Of a stretch of DNA of 8,909 nucleotides, positions 1 to 5,971 are shown piece after piece. A model generated the notes under the pieces. That model saw nothing but the letters and a program-made list of their open reading frames with translations. It was not told the DNA's origin and ran no database searches. The stretch spans positions 1-8,909 of the forward strand of contig CATMIM010000027.1 in NCBI GenBank assembly GCA_950068635.1, read 5' to 3'. Source of the stretch: an uncultured Candidatus Poseidoniales archaeon. GTDB taxonomy: Archaea > Thermoplasmatota > Poseidoniia > Poseidoniales > Thalassarchaeaceae. The position numbers were made by a program, and so were the translations under genes. How positions within the stretch are numbered: position 1 is the stretch's first letter; each line of letters opens with the position of its first letter.

Positions 1-209
1 GAGCCCCGGCGAGTGATTACCTTACCCACACCCAGATGCTCGAAATGCTCCGAGGTCGCCACCCCTTTCTCGAGCAGTTCGAGGGCTCTCAGGTTGGGCC
101 CATCCAAGCGTGAGCGAAATATCCCAGGCACCAGTTCCATGAGCTCAAGCATCCATCGCGCTACTGTGGGTATATTAACGAAAGAATGGCGGGGCCGTTC
201 AGTCATCAT
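1..209 (-). CDS. Unrecognised protein, N-terminal part (runs off left edge)
   Basis: The minus strand is open from a double ATG (207-209 and 204-206) to the window edge, giving about 69 residues that begin MMTERPRHSFVNIPTVARWM. The visible part looks like a soluble protein with a helical, Leu/Glu-rich stretch (LELMELVP, then LRALELLEKG) and no signal peptide. I do not recognise the family and assign no function. It is divergent from the small basic gene starting at 302; the 92 bases between them must hold both promoters. No Shine-Dalgarno precedes the ATG pair, so a leaderless message is possible. The opposite strand is also open here (13-240), but its translation is Ser/Arg/Pro-rich and of low complexity, as expected of an antisense shadow. 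The minus reading is preferred on residue composition and uninterrupted openness. Confidence 0.55.
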   Translation of the reverse strand, partial: MMTERPRHSFVNIPTVARWMLELMELVPGIFRSRLDGPNLRALELLEKGVATSEHFEHLGVGKVITRRG

Positions 210-221
210 CGGTGGCCTATG

Positions 222-232
222 CCCGAAAATTA
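222..232 (+). promoter_or_regulatory. Possible BRE/TATA element for the small basic gene
   Basis: CGAAAATTACT resembles an archaeal purine-rich BRE followed by an A/T-rich TATA box. A start point about 25-28 bases downstream would leave a leader of roughly 45 bases before the ATG at 302, leaving room for the GGGGGAG ribosome site. The same A/T patch could instead serve the divergent gene starting at 209, although the spacing (about 19-22 bases) is short for that. Weak call. Confidence 0.25.
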
Positions 233-290
233 CTGCTTGATAGCGTGTGAAGACTGAGCAACACCTGAAATATGACACACTCCAACCATC

Positions 291-297
291 GGGGGAG
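291..297 (+). promoter_or_regulatory. Shine-Dalgarno deciding the start at 302
   Basis: GGGGGAG ends four bases before the ATG at 302. It favours this start over the in-frame ATG at 272, because it would then lie inside the coding region. Confidence 0.55.
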
Positions 298-301
298 TCA
301 C

Positions 302-547
302 ATGAGCGAGAAGAAACCGGGTCGTCTGTCGAAGGCTGCTGGAAAGGTCGGAGGAATCGGGAAGGCCGCGATCAAGAAGAAGGCGGCTGGGGCGATCGCC
401 AGTGTGGCCAAACCGGACACGGATGCCGTTGCTGAGAAGGTCGACGAAGTCAGCCAGAAGGCGATGGCAGCAGTCGAGAAGAAAGCCACCGAGATCGTCA
501 AGGACCAGATCAAGAAGGAGACCAAGAAGAAGTTCTTCGGCCGCTGA
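302..547 (+). CDS. Small Lys/Ala-rich basic protein (81 aa), function unknown
   Basis: This 81-residue protein begins MSEKKPGRLSKAAGK and ends KKKFFGR. About 19 residues are Lys, and Ala, Gly, Glu and Val make up most of the rest. Residues 1-30 are strongly basic. Residues 38-77 read as one amphipathic helix mixing Lys and Glu (AEKVDEVSQKAMAAVEKK). There is no signal peptide or membrane segment. The start at 302 is chosen because GGGGGAG lies at 291-297, four bases upstream; an in-frame ATG at 272 would add ten residues but lacks such a site. The make-up resembles small nucleic-acid-associated or histone-H1-tail-like proteins and also phasin/LEA-like helices; composition alone cannot decide. 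It converges on the Suf operon, with only 27 bases between the stops. The hydrophobic minus-strand reading across it is an antisense shadow. Confidence 0.7.
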   Translation: MSEKKPGRLSKAAGKVGGIGKAAIKKKAAGAIASVAKPDTDAVAEKVDEVSQKAMAAVEKKATEIVKDQIKKETKKKFFGR

Positions 548-574
548 ATCGATTCTCAGAAGATGTTCGGCAGG

Positions 575-823
575 TCACGAACTGTTGACGAAGATGAGGT
601 TGACGAAGAACTGGAAGATGAGGAACCAGATGGCCGCCATCCCGCAGAGTCCCGGAAGTTGAGGATCTTCTCCCGCAACGAACACGTAGAGCATGATGAA
701 CACTGCAAGACCGGCGACGAACGCTACCCGGTAGAGGATCTGTGTGCCGACTCGCTTGCTGGTTGAGAGTTCCTTCCAGCCGTTGAACCCGAACCATTTC
801 TTCGCGAATTCAAGCGCGCCCAT
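575..823 (-). CDS. Small two-helix membrane protein, last gene of Suf operon
   Basis: This 82-residue protein begins MGALEFAKKWFGFNGWKELS. A short basic/aromatic N-terminal segment (about 1-28) is followed by two hydrophobic helices, at about 29-50 (ILYRVAFVAGLAVFIMLYVF) and about 57-79 (CGMAAIWFLIFQFFVNLIF), joined by a short acidic loop GEDPQLPG. I do not recognise a family. The start is supported by GAGGTGG at 828-834, which overlaps the stop codon of the upstream DUF59 gene (833-835) and suggests coupled translation. Only 9 bases separate the two genes, so it is probably cotranscribed with sufS-sufE-sufT. A role in Fe-S assembly is suggested only by this position. The acidic plus-strand reading over the same bases (563-766) is judged a shadow. 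Confidence 0.7.
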   Translation of the reverse strand: MGALEFAKKWFGFNGWKELSTSKRVGTQILYRVAFVAGLAVFIMLYVFVAGEDPQLPGLCGMAAIWFLIFQFFVNLIFVNSS

Positions 824-832
824 CGGGCCACC

Positions 833-1159
833 TCAGAAGATGCCCATATCCATCTGAGCGTCTTCGCTGGCATGCACCCGCGGGTCCCAGCGAGGAGTCC
901 AGACCAGGTTGACGTGGACGGTGTCAACTCCTTCGGTGGCGAGCGCCGCTCGGTGTATGCTCGCCATCAGTTCGGGCCCCACCGGACAGCCGGGAGAGGT
1001 GAGCGTCATGTCGATCTCGACGTGGATTCCACCTTCTTTCTCCTCGGCACGGACCCCATAGATGAGCCCTAGATCGACTAATCCCAGCTGCATTTCAGGG
1101 TCCTCCACCTCTGCGCAGGCTTCGAGCACCGCTTCCTGCATCGCCTCCGCATCCATCAT
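833..1159 (-). CDS. sufT: DUF59/MIP18-family Fe-S maturation protein (SufT-like)
   Basis: This 108-residue single-domain protein has the hallmarks of the DUF59 family (SufT, PaaD, MIP18): DPE at 20-22, VDLGLIYGV at 28-36, the loop TSPGCP at 54-59 with the conserved Cys58, and W-P-W-P spacing in WTPRWDP at 87-93. Family members assist assembly or delivery of iron-sulfur clusters in the cytosol; the exact step is not settled for most. Its start ATG overlaps the sufE stop in an ATGA (1156-1159), so translation is probably coupled; a GGGGG run lies just upstream. A second ATG follows at once (MM), so the true start could be one codon later. Co-occurrence with sufS and sufE strongly supports SufT over the phenylacetate-pathway PaaD; no paa genes are visible. 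Confidence 0.85.
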   Translation of the reverse strand: MMDAEAMQEAVLEACAEVEDPEMQLGLVDLGLIYGVRAEEKEGGIHVEIDMTLTSPGCPVGPELMASIHRAALATEGVDTVHVNLVWTPRWDPRVHASEDAQMDMGIF

Positions 1160-1596
1160 GCCGCCCCCTGAGCCAGTTTCCGCGCCTCTTGGCGCACACG
1201 TGTGAACATGTTGAGGAAGCCGTTTGCCCGATTAGGTGAGAGTGAGTCGTGCAATCCGAGCTCGCGAGTGAAGGTCACCGGGAAGGTGGAGACCTCCTCG
1301 GGGGGTAGTCCGTTGATCGCTTTCTGGGCGACCGCCATCAGCCCTTGGACGATCTGGGCGTCGGCGGAACCGATCATCTGGAACCTGCCGTCGTCATCTA
1401 GTGAACAGAGGACGTGTGCCTCGGATTGACAGCCGTGAACGCGGGTGTCCTCACACCATTCCTCCATCGGAAGAGGGGTGCATTCGCTTGCGAAATCGAA
1501 CAGCATCTCGTAGCGCTCCATCGCATCGAAGACGTCGCTGAACTCGTCGATGACCTCCTGTAGAGAAGCCGGCCAGTTTCCCTCTCCCCAATCCAT
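1156..1596 (-). CDS. sufE: SufE-like sulfur acceptor protein
   Basis: This 146-residue protein fits the usual SufE length of about 140. SufE takes the persulfide sulfur from SufS, raises desulfurase activity and passes sulfur to the cluster scaffold. The signature RVHGCQSEAHV (52-62) contains the expected acceptor Cys56, and the C-terminal motif LSPNRANGFLNM (119-130) matches the conserved SufE SxxRxNG region. The N-terminal helix (ASLQEVIDEFSDVFDAMERYEML) also fits. Other cysteines (39, 48, 64) are not part of the family signature. The start at 1596 has GAGGTGA a few bases upstream, overlapping the sufS stop; the gap to sufS is 9 bases and the 3' end overlaps the next gene by 4. SufE is common in bacteria and sparse in archaea, so ancient transfer together with sufS is plausible. 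Confidence 0.93.
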   Translation of the reverse strand: MDWGEGNWPASLQEVIDEFSDVFDAMERYEMLFDFASECTPLPMEEWCEDTRVHGCQSEAHVLCSLDDDGRFQMIGSADAQIVQGLMAVAQKAINGLPPEEVSTFPVTFTRELGLHDSLSPNRANGFLNMFTRVRQEARKLAQGAA

Positions 1597-1605
1597 GCGC
1601 TCACC

Positions 1606-2847
1606 TCACGACAACCGGTCGATGACCCCCTTCAAATGTGTGACGAAGGCGTCTGCCTCCTCCATCGTGTTGTAGAGGTAGAACGAGGCGCGGTTGGTCG
1701 CCGAGATTCCGAGTCGCCGCATCAGTGGTTGGGCGCAATGGTGGCCGGTGCGCACCGCGAACCCACCTGCGTCGAGGAAGTGGGCGAGGTCCTCCGAATG
1801 CAGTGTGTCGTGCAGGAATGAGACAGCTCCCGAGCCGAGGTCACCCTCATGGTCGCCGTAGACGGTGATTCCCTCGATCTGCTTGAGTTCCGCAGCCGTG
1901 TGCCTGGCCAGGCCGAGGATGTGGGCACTCACCTCCTGCATGTCGAACTGGGAGAGCCAGTCGATCGCCGCCGCCCAGCCGATCGCTTCAGCGATCTTGG
2001 GCGTGCCAGCCTCGAACCTGTGGGGAGGTGGCTGGTAGGTGGCATGGTCGAGCCACGCCTCCTCGATCATGTCGCCGCCGCCGAGGAAGTGAGTCATCTC
2101 GCCGATTCTGTCCTCTGATACCAGCAGCGCGCCCATGCCTGTGGGTCCGCACATCTTGTGCGCCGAGCAGGCAGCGAAATCGACGCCCATGGCATCGAAG
2201 CCGAGGCGGTCGTGGGCGACGGCCTGGGCCGAGTCGAGCAGGACGACAGCGCCGTCGCCGCCGTTGCCGCGGGTCTTGGCCAGCTCGATGATGCGCTCGA
2301 CCGGATTGCGCACGCCGAGCACGTTGCTGGTGTGCACGCAGCCGACGAACTTCGCCTCGCCGATGGTCGCCTCGAAGGCGTCCATGTCCAGCGTGTATGT
2401 CTCAGGGTCCACGGGCACGAAGCGCAGTTCGACGCCGATGTCTTTTGCCAGCATCTGCCACGGGATGAGATCCGAGTGGTGTTCCATCTCGGTGAGCAGC
2501 ACGACGTCGCCTTTCTCGAGATTCGAGCGGCCCCACGCGTGCGCGCACAGGTTGATCGCCTCGGTGGTGCCGCTGGTGTAGAGCAGCCGGTGCGGTTCGA
2601 GCCCGAACCAGTCGGAGATGGTGATCCTCGCCTCCTCGTAGGCGGCCGTCGCTTCGGCGGCGAGGGTGTGCACGGCGCGGTGCACGTTCGAGTTGTGCTG
2701 CTCGTAGTAATCGGTCATCGCCTGGATGACCTGACGCGGCTTCTGGGTGGTGGCGGCGTTGTCCAGATAGACCAACGGATGCCCAGATGGGAAGACGCGC
2801 GACAGGATCGGGAAATCCGCCCGAATCGCCTCCAGGTCCAGCGTCAT
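1606..2847 (-). CDS. sufS: SufS-type cysteine desulfurase
   Basis: This is a pyridoxal-phosphate enzyme that converts cysteine to alanine and holds the sulfur as an active-site persulfide for Fe-S cluster building. From the ATG at 2847 it is 413 residues, the normal size for group II (SufS) desulfurases. Visible features are: the N-terminal YLDNAATTQKP (27-37); the HRAVHTLA segment; the cofactor region SGTTEAIN (92-99); the LLDSAQAVAH segment (203-212); the Schiff-base Lys231 in SAHKMCGPTG; and the active Cys371 in RTGHHCAQP, with the short surrounding loop typical of SufS rather than NifS/IscS. A GTG at 2850 lies one codon upstream, but GAGGGAG (about 2852-2858) is only a base away from it and sits better for the ATG. 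It is first in the operon with sufE, sufT and a small membrane protein. The scaffold genes sufBCD are not in view. Confidence 0.96.
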   Translation of the reverse strand: MTLDLEAIRADFPILSRVFPSGHPLVYLDNAATTQKPRQVIQAMTDYYEQHNSNVHRAVHTLAAEATAAYEEARITISDWFGLEPHRLLYTSGTTEAINLCAHAWGRSNLEKGDVVLLTEMEHHSDLIPWQMLAKDIGVELRFVPVDPETYTLDMDAFEATIGEAKFVGCVHTSNVLGVRNPVERIIELAKTRGNGGDGAVVLLDSAQAVAHDRLGFDAMGVDFAACSAHKMCGPTGMGALLVSEDRIGEMTHFLGGGDMIEEAWLDHATYQPPPHRFEAGTPKIAEAIGWAAAIDWLSQFDMQEVSAHILGLARHTAAELKQIEGITVYGDHEGDLGSGAVSFLHDTLHSEDLAHFLDAGGFAVRTGHHCAQPLMRRLGISATNRASFYLYNTMEEADAFVTHLKGVIDRLS

Positions 2848-2929
2848 CACTCTCCCTCAGGCTCGCGGCACCCGCCTGACTGCTTTCAACTCACGCTCGC
2901 ACGAATCGCACACTAGGGGCGAACTCGAA

Positions 2930-2947
2930 TGGGTCCTTGTGGATTCA
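2930..2947 (-). terminator. TTGT-loop inverted repeat after lipoprotein gene
   Basis: Arms TGGGTCC and GGATTCA flank a TTGT loop, beginning 22 bases past the lipoprotein stop. Written on the plus strand, all seven positions pair (two G-T). The minus-strand RNA has two A-C mismatches, so terminator function here is doubtful. It is listed because it resembles the elements at 4473, 5933 and 8818. Confidence 0.3.
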
Positions 2948-2969
2948 CCACCATCTCCGACGCTGGGGT

Positions 2970-4403
2970 TCATGCCGTGGTATCGAACCACCACAGTTCT
3001 CTCCCATAGATGGGGTCGTGATTAGTGAAGTAGAGAATGGTCCCAATCGCTGTCAGCTCTTGTGGGGTGATTCCGGGGGATCTCAGCATCACGGTGCCAG
3101 CACTGGTTCCGTCTGTCTTCCACAGTTGTGCCCCAAACCAAGCACCATCATCGGCCTGAAAGTAGAGCGTGTTCCCGATTACAGTGAAGTTGCTAGGGTA
3201 GGCGCTGTTAGGGGTGCATGAGGAACAGTTAGGGTTGCCGATGTCCTTGACCATCACAGTCCCAGCGCTCGTTCCGTCGCTCTTCCACAGTTCGCGCCCG
3301 TGTGTGCTGTCGGCGGCGGTGAAGTAGAGCGTGCTGCCGACCGCGGTCAGCTGGTGAGGGTTGCTGTCTACGAATCCGATGTCCTTGACCAACGCCGTGC
3401 CCGCGCTCGTCCCGTCGCTCGTCCACAGTTCCCACCCGTGAACACCGTCCTCGGCGATGAAGAAGATCCTGCTGCCGACCGCTGTCAGATACTTTGCGTA
3501 ACTGCTTCCCGCACCGCTCTTGATGTCCTTGACCATCCCGACGTATCCGGTGCACATCGCCGTGGTGTTCCAGATCTCAGAGTCCTCCAGAACCCCATCC
3601 CCGGCCGTGCCGGTGCCTGAGCCGTCATCGTACCCCGCGACGACCACCGCGGGTGGATTGTCAATGGGACAGGCTCCGATCTGACTCAAACTGGGGTCAA
3701 TCGAATGGGACAGCAGTGTGGCCATCGTCTGGTTGGTATGGCTCCATCCGGATTGCACTCCGAGGTAGGCCGATTGGAGAGCAGCGACAGTCGCGTTCAT
3801 CCCCGCCAGGTCCGACTGGAGTTGAAGGATGTCGGCATCGGCCTGTGCGAGTTGGACACTCAGGTCATCGACGGTGGTGACGTTATCGTTCAAGGATGCA
3901 TTGAGGGCGGCGATATCGGCCTGGGCATCCGCGAGTTGGGATTGGAGGCTGGCGATCTCGGCTTCGAGGTCGGCTACCTCGGCATCAAGGTTCGACTCGT
4001 TGTCCCCTGATGCCTCCAACAGCGCCTGCGCGGCGGTGAGATCTTCCTGTAGAGAGTCCAGCAGATTCTGAAGTGCTGCGATCTCGGCTTCGAGCGAGGC
4101 TATGGTGGCCTGCGCTGCTGCGAGGTCGGCAGCGAGGGCATCACGCTCCTCTGATAGAGCGTCGTGATTCGCCTGTAGTGAGGCGAGTTGCTCCTGGGCT
4201 TCGGTGAGCGCGGCTTGGAGCGCCTGTATCTGGTCATCCTGCTCAGCGATCGTCTCGTTGAGTTCGTCGTATGTTCCATCGGAGGGGACCGTTACGATGG
4301 TGTTCCAATCATCCCCCCCCAGGCAGCCTGCGAGGCTTGTGGTGAGCAGCAGGATGCATGCTAGGGTGGCTTTCGATACTTGTTTCAGTGCGGCGGGTTG
4401 CAT
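2970..4403 (-). CDS. Lipoprotein with long coiled coil and ELWxxDGT repeats
   Basis: This 477-residue exported protein is probably cell-surface. Residues 1-27 are a lipoprotein signal: basic MQPAALKQVSK, a hydrophobic core, then lipobox SLAGC with Cys27 as lipidation site. After a short linker, about 45-215 is almost wholly heptad coiled coil, rich in Ala, Leu, Gln, Glu and Asp. Residues 244-285 form a Cys-flanked acidic domain (GACPIDN to MCTG) containing GTAGDGVLEDSEIWNT, resembling Ca-binding-like DUF7151 modules. From 288 to the end come ELWxxDGT repeats with motifs at 325, 371 and 426, plus a final degenerate ELWWFDTTA at the C-terminus. The start at 4403 is chosen because it puts the signal peptide at the N-terminus; a TTG at 4463 would bury it. 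Several N-x-S/T sites occur. Likely role: an anchored stalk displaying a beta-propeller-like head; the ligand is unknown. Confidence 0.88.
   Translation of the reverse strand: MQPAALKQVSKATLACILLLTTSLAGCLGGDDWNTIVTVPSDGTYDELNETIAEQDDQIQALQAALTEAQEQLASLQANHDALSEERDALAADLAAAQATIASLEAEIAALQNLLDSLQEDLTAAQALLEASGDNESNLDAEVADLEAEIASLQSQLADAQADIAALNASLNDNVTTVDDLSVQLAQADADILQLQSDLAGMNATVAALQSAYLGVQSGWSHTNQTMATLLSHSIDPSLSQIGACPIDNPPAVVVAGYDDGSGTGTAGDGVLEDSEIWNTTAMCTGYVGMVKDIKSGAGSSYAKYLTAVGSRIFFIAEDGVHGWELWTSDGTSAGTALVKDIGFVDSNPHQLTAVGSTLYFTAADSTHGRELWKSDGTSAGTVMVKDIGNPNCSSCTPNSAYPSNFTVIGNTLYFQADDGAWFGAQLWKTDGTSAGTVMLRSPGITPQELTAIGTILYFTNHDPIYGRELWWFDTTA
3085..3440 (-). repeat. Degenerate coding repeats of ELWxxDGT units
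   Basis: Three related stretches, at about 3092-3126, 3258-3299 and 3398-3436, encode the (E/Q)LWxxDGTSAGT core. They share runs such as TTCCACAGTT or GTCCACAGTT and CGCTCGT(T/C)CCGTC on the plus strand. The units are 46-55 codons apart. The two repeats nearer the N-terminus are more alike in DNA than the third, suggesting internal duplication followed by drift. This is part of the lipoprotein gene, not a separate element. Confidence 0.7.
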
Positions 4404-4428
4404 GGTATCAGTTTGAATCCAGAGATAG

Positions 4429-4438
4429 TTATTTGTTT
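4429..4438 (-). promoter_or_regulatory. TATA/BRE-like promoter of lipoprotein gene
   Basis: On the minus strand AAACAAATAA, preceded by GG, resembles an archaeal BRE plus TATA box. The AAATAA core (4429-4434) is centred about 28 bases before the ATG at 4403, so transcription would start at or beside the start codon. No Shine-Dalgarno is present, in keeping with a leaderless message. Confidence 0.45.
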
Positions 4439-4472
4439 CCCTGATATCCAACGGGAAATCCAAACGTCGAAA

Positions 4473-4490
4473 CGAATCCTTGTGAGTCCG
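4473..4490 (-). terminator. TTGT/ACAA-loop hairpin after helicase gene
   Basis: On the minus strand, CGGACTC and GGATTCG flank an ACAA loop, starting 17 bases past the helicase stop. Six of seven positions pair (two wobbles), better than on the plus strand. It is followed on the minus strand by a T-rich stretch (TTTCGACGTTTGGATTT), which suits archaeal termination. It contains the 12-mer CTTGTGAGTCCG (plus strand) found again at 8827-8838. Confidence 0.4.
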
Positions 4491-4507
4491 AACTGATGAA
4501 TTTCCAT

Positions 4508-5890
4508 TCAGCGGCGGAAGTTCGGCTTCATACTTTTCTTGCCGCCTCTGCGGTTTCCGCCGCGGTGGTTCCGAGTTCCACCGTTACGACGGTTGCCATT
4601 TTGCTGATTTCTACCATGAGGACCACCGCGCTTACCCCTACCATTCCTTTGCCCACCGTTTTTTTGCGGGCGGTTGTGGTTTCGCTGTCCGTTACGTCTG
4701 GAGGATTGGTTTCTATTCTTTCTCTTCGGATCAGGTGGAGGAAAGAAACCCACTTCGATATCGGGTAGTTGGGAAAAATCTGGTGGGGTGATTCTGTAGT
4801 TGATGCCCGCCCCTCTTTGGATGTGCTGACATGCCTTTCTCTGAGGTTTCTGCACCAGCGAGATGACGGTACCTTGTGCGCCGGCGCGAGCCGTACGTCC
4901 GCTACGGTGCTTGTACGCCTTGCCGTTCTCGGGTGGGTCGTAGTGGATCACGCTGGCGACGTCCTCTACATCGAGTCCTCTCGCCGCCACATCGGTGGCG
5001 ATCAGTGCGATGCAATCTCCCTCCTTGAAGCGCTTCATCGCTCTATCTCTCTCGCGCTGTGAAAGTCCGCCGTGCAGGGTGGCGGCACTCAGACCGTTGT
5101 CTTCGAATTCCTCACCGACACGATCCACTCCCGCTCTAGTTCGACAGAAGACGATGCTGCGGCCGCATTTGCGGACCGCCTCGGTAGCGATTTTAGTTTT
5201 CATCGGGCCTCGAATCAACCAGAAGAGGTGCTGCATGTTGTCCATGCTGACCTCCTTTGGTCCGACCTCGATTTTTACCGGGTCATGGAGGTAGCGTCTT
5301 ACCAGGTCGTCCACCTCATCATCCAGTGTCGCACTGAAGAGGATTGTCTGGCGCTCTGGATAGCAACGGTCGAGAATATCGCAAACAGGCTTCATGAATC
5401 CCATGTCCGCCATGCGGTCAGCCTCATCGATGATGATTATGTCAACATCCTCTAGGCTGAGGGAACCTTTCTGCATCAAGTCGATCAGACGACCTGGGCA
5501 AGCGACGACGATGTCTACGCCGCGCTCGAGCGCGCGAATCTGCGTTCTATACGATGCGCCGCCGTAGATCGCCAGAACATTAAGATCGACCTTCGCAGCG
5601 AGCGGAGTGAGCACGGAGTAGATCTGTACGGCCAACTCACGCGTTGGAGTTAGTATCAGGGAGGTCGGCAGTTTGGGGCGGGAGCGCCTGCAGCGAGTGA
5701 GTAGTGGTAGGCCGAAGGCAAGCGTCTTTCCCGAGCCCGTCGGAGCACGGCAGCAGACATCTCTCCCGAGCATGCCATCGGGGATAGCCTCTCGTTGAAC
5801 CTCGAATGGTTCCGTGATACCCTTATTGTCGAGAGCTTGCACTAGGCAACGCTCGACGCCGAGATCGGAAAAGCTCACAGTGGAGGCCAT
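4508..5890 (-). CDS. DEAD-box ATP-dependent RNA helicase with basic R/N/G tail
   Basis: This 460-residue protein unwinds or remodels RNA using ATP, in the cytoplasm. It shows all core motifs: a Q-motif region (PFEVQREAIP, 28-37), motif I APTGSGKT (49-56), Ia PTRELA (82-87), Ib PGRL (132-135), II DEAD (155-158), III SAT (186-188), IV IVFCRTR (246-252), V ATDVAARGLD (298-307) and VI HRSGRTARAG (328-337). The core ends near 385. The last 70 or so residues are an Arg/Asn/Gly/Gln/Lys-rich disordered tail (RRNGQRNHNRPQKNGG and similar), as in RNA-binding tails of bacterial RhlE/CsdA-type helicases. ATG at 5890 is preferred to the GTG at 5899 because a TATA box lies about 28 bases before it. The specific role (ribosome assembly, mRNA decay, cold adaptation) cannot be told from sequence. 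It is probably transcribed alone. Confidence 0.96.
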   Translation of the reverse strand: MASTVSFSDLGVERCLVQALDNKGITEPFEVQREAIPDGMLGRDVCCRAPTGSGKTLAFGLPLLTRCRRSRPKLPTSLILTPTRELAVQIYSVLTPLAAKVDLNVLAIYGGASYRTQIRALERGVDIVVACPGRLIDLMQKGSLSLEDVDIIIIDEADRMADMGFMKPVCDILDRCYPERQTILFSATLDDEVDDLVRRYLHDPVKIEVGPKEVSMDNMQHLFWLIRGPMKTKIATEAVRKCGRSIVFCRTRAGVDRVGEEFEDNGLSAATLHGGLSQRERDRAMKRFKEGDCIALIATDVAARGLDVEDVASVIHYDPPENGKAYKHRSGRTARAGAQGTVISLVQKPQRKACQHIQRGAGINYRITPPDFSQLPDIEVGFFPPPDPKRKNRNQSSRRNGQRNHNRPQKNGGQRNGRGKRGGPHGRNQQNGNRRNGGTRNHRGGNRRGGKKSMKPNFRR

Positions 5891-5913
5891 CAGGTGCACG
5901 CCGCCGGACAGCG

Positions 5914-5923
5914 ATATTTAATA
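5914..5923 (-). promoter_or_regulatory. TATA box of helicase gene
   Basis: TATTAAATAT on the minus strand is the clearest archaeal TATA-like box in the window, centred about 28 bases before the ATG at 5890. This predicts a leaderless transcript; no Shine-Dalgarno is seen. It lies in the 81-base gap after the DUF255 gene and shows the helicase can be transcribed on its own. Confidence 0.6.
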
Positions 5924-5932
5924 CTCACAGGT

Positions 5933-5950
5933 CGGACGCTTGTGAGTCTG
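5933..5950 (-). terminator. TTGT-loop inverted repeat between DUF255 and helicase genes
   Basis: CGGACGC and GAGTCTG flank a TTGT loop (plus-strand writing), with six of seven positions pairing. On the minus strand two positions mismatch. It begins 21 bases past the DUF255 stop and ends 10 bases before the helicase TATA box, so it could be a 3'-end element or an operator-like site. An alternative pairing, CTCACA with TGTGAG (5924-5929 with 5941-5946), also exists. Confidence 0.35.
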
Positions 5951-5971
5951 GGCATGGCGTGTGTGGATGGG

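Noticed and set aside
298..525. Hydrophobic minus-strand frame opposite the basic gene
   Set aside because: Phe/Ala/Ser-rich antisense of Lys/Ala/Glu codons. No ribosome site was noted, and the plus frame has one.
546..555. Palindrome GAATCGATTC at the stop of the basic gene
   Set aside because: A loopless 10-base palindrome with no T-rich tract; too short to call a terminator in the 27-base convergent gap.
563..766. Acidic 67-codon plus-strand frame directly after the basic gene (begins MFGRSRTVDEDEVDEELEDEE-like)
   Set aside because: A basic/acidic gene pair would be attractive, but the acidity is what antisense of Phe/Val/Leu/Asn membrane codons gives. The minus frame has a ribosome site and operon coupling.
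2158..2916. 252-codon plus-strand open frame opposite sufS
   Set aside because: It is antisense to a clear SufS with all catalytic motifs. Its Arg/Val/Gly/His-rich translation is typical of a GC-driven shadow frame.
4404..4463. TTG start at 4463 extending the lipoprotein by 20 residues
   Set aside because: It would place the signal peptide and lipobox internally. The promoter-like box lies inside this stretch, which fits the ATG at 4403.
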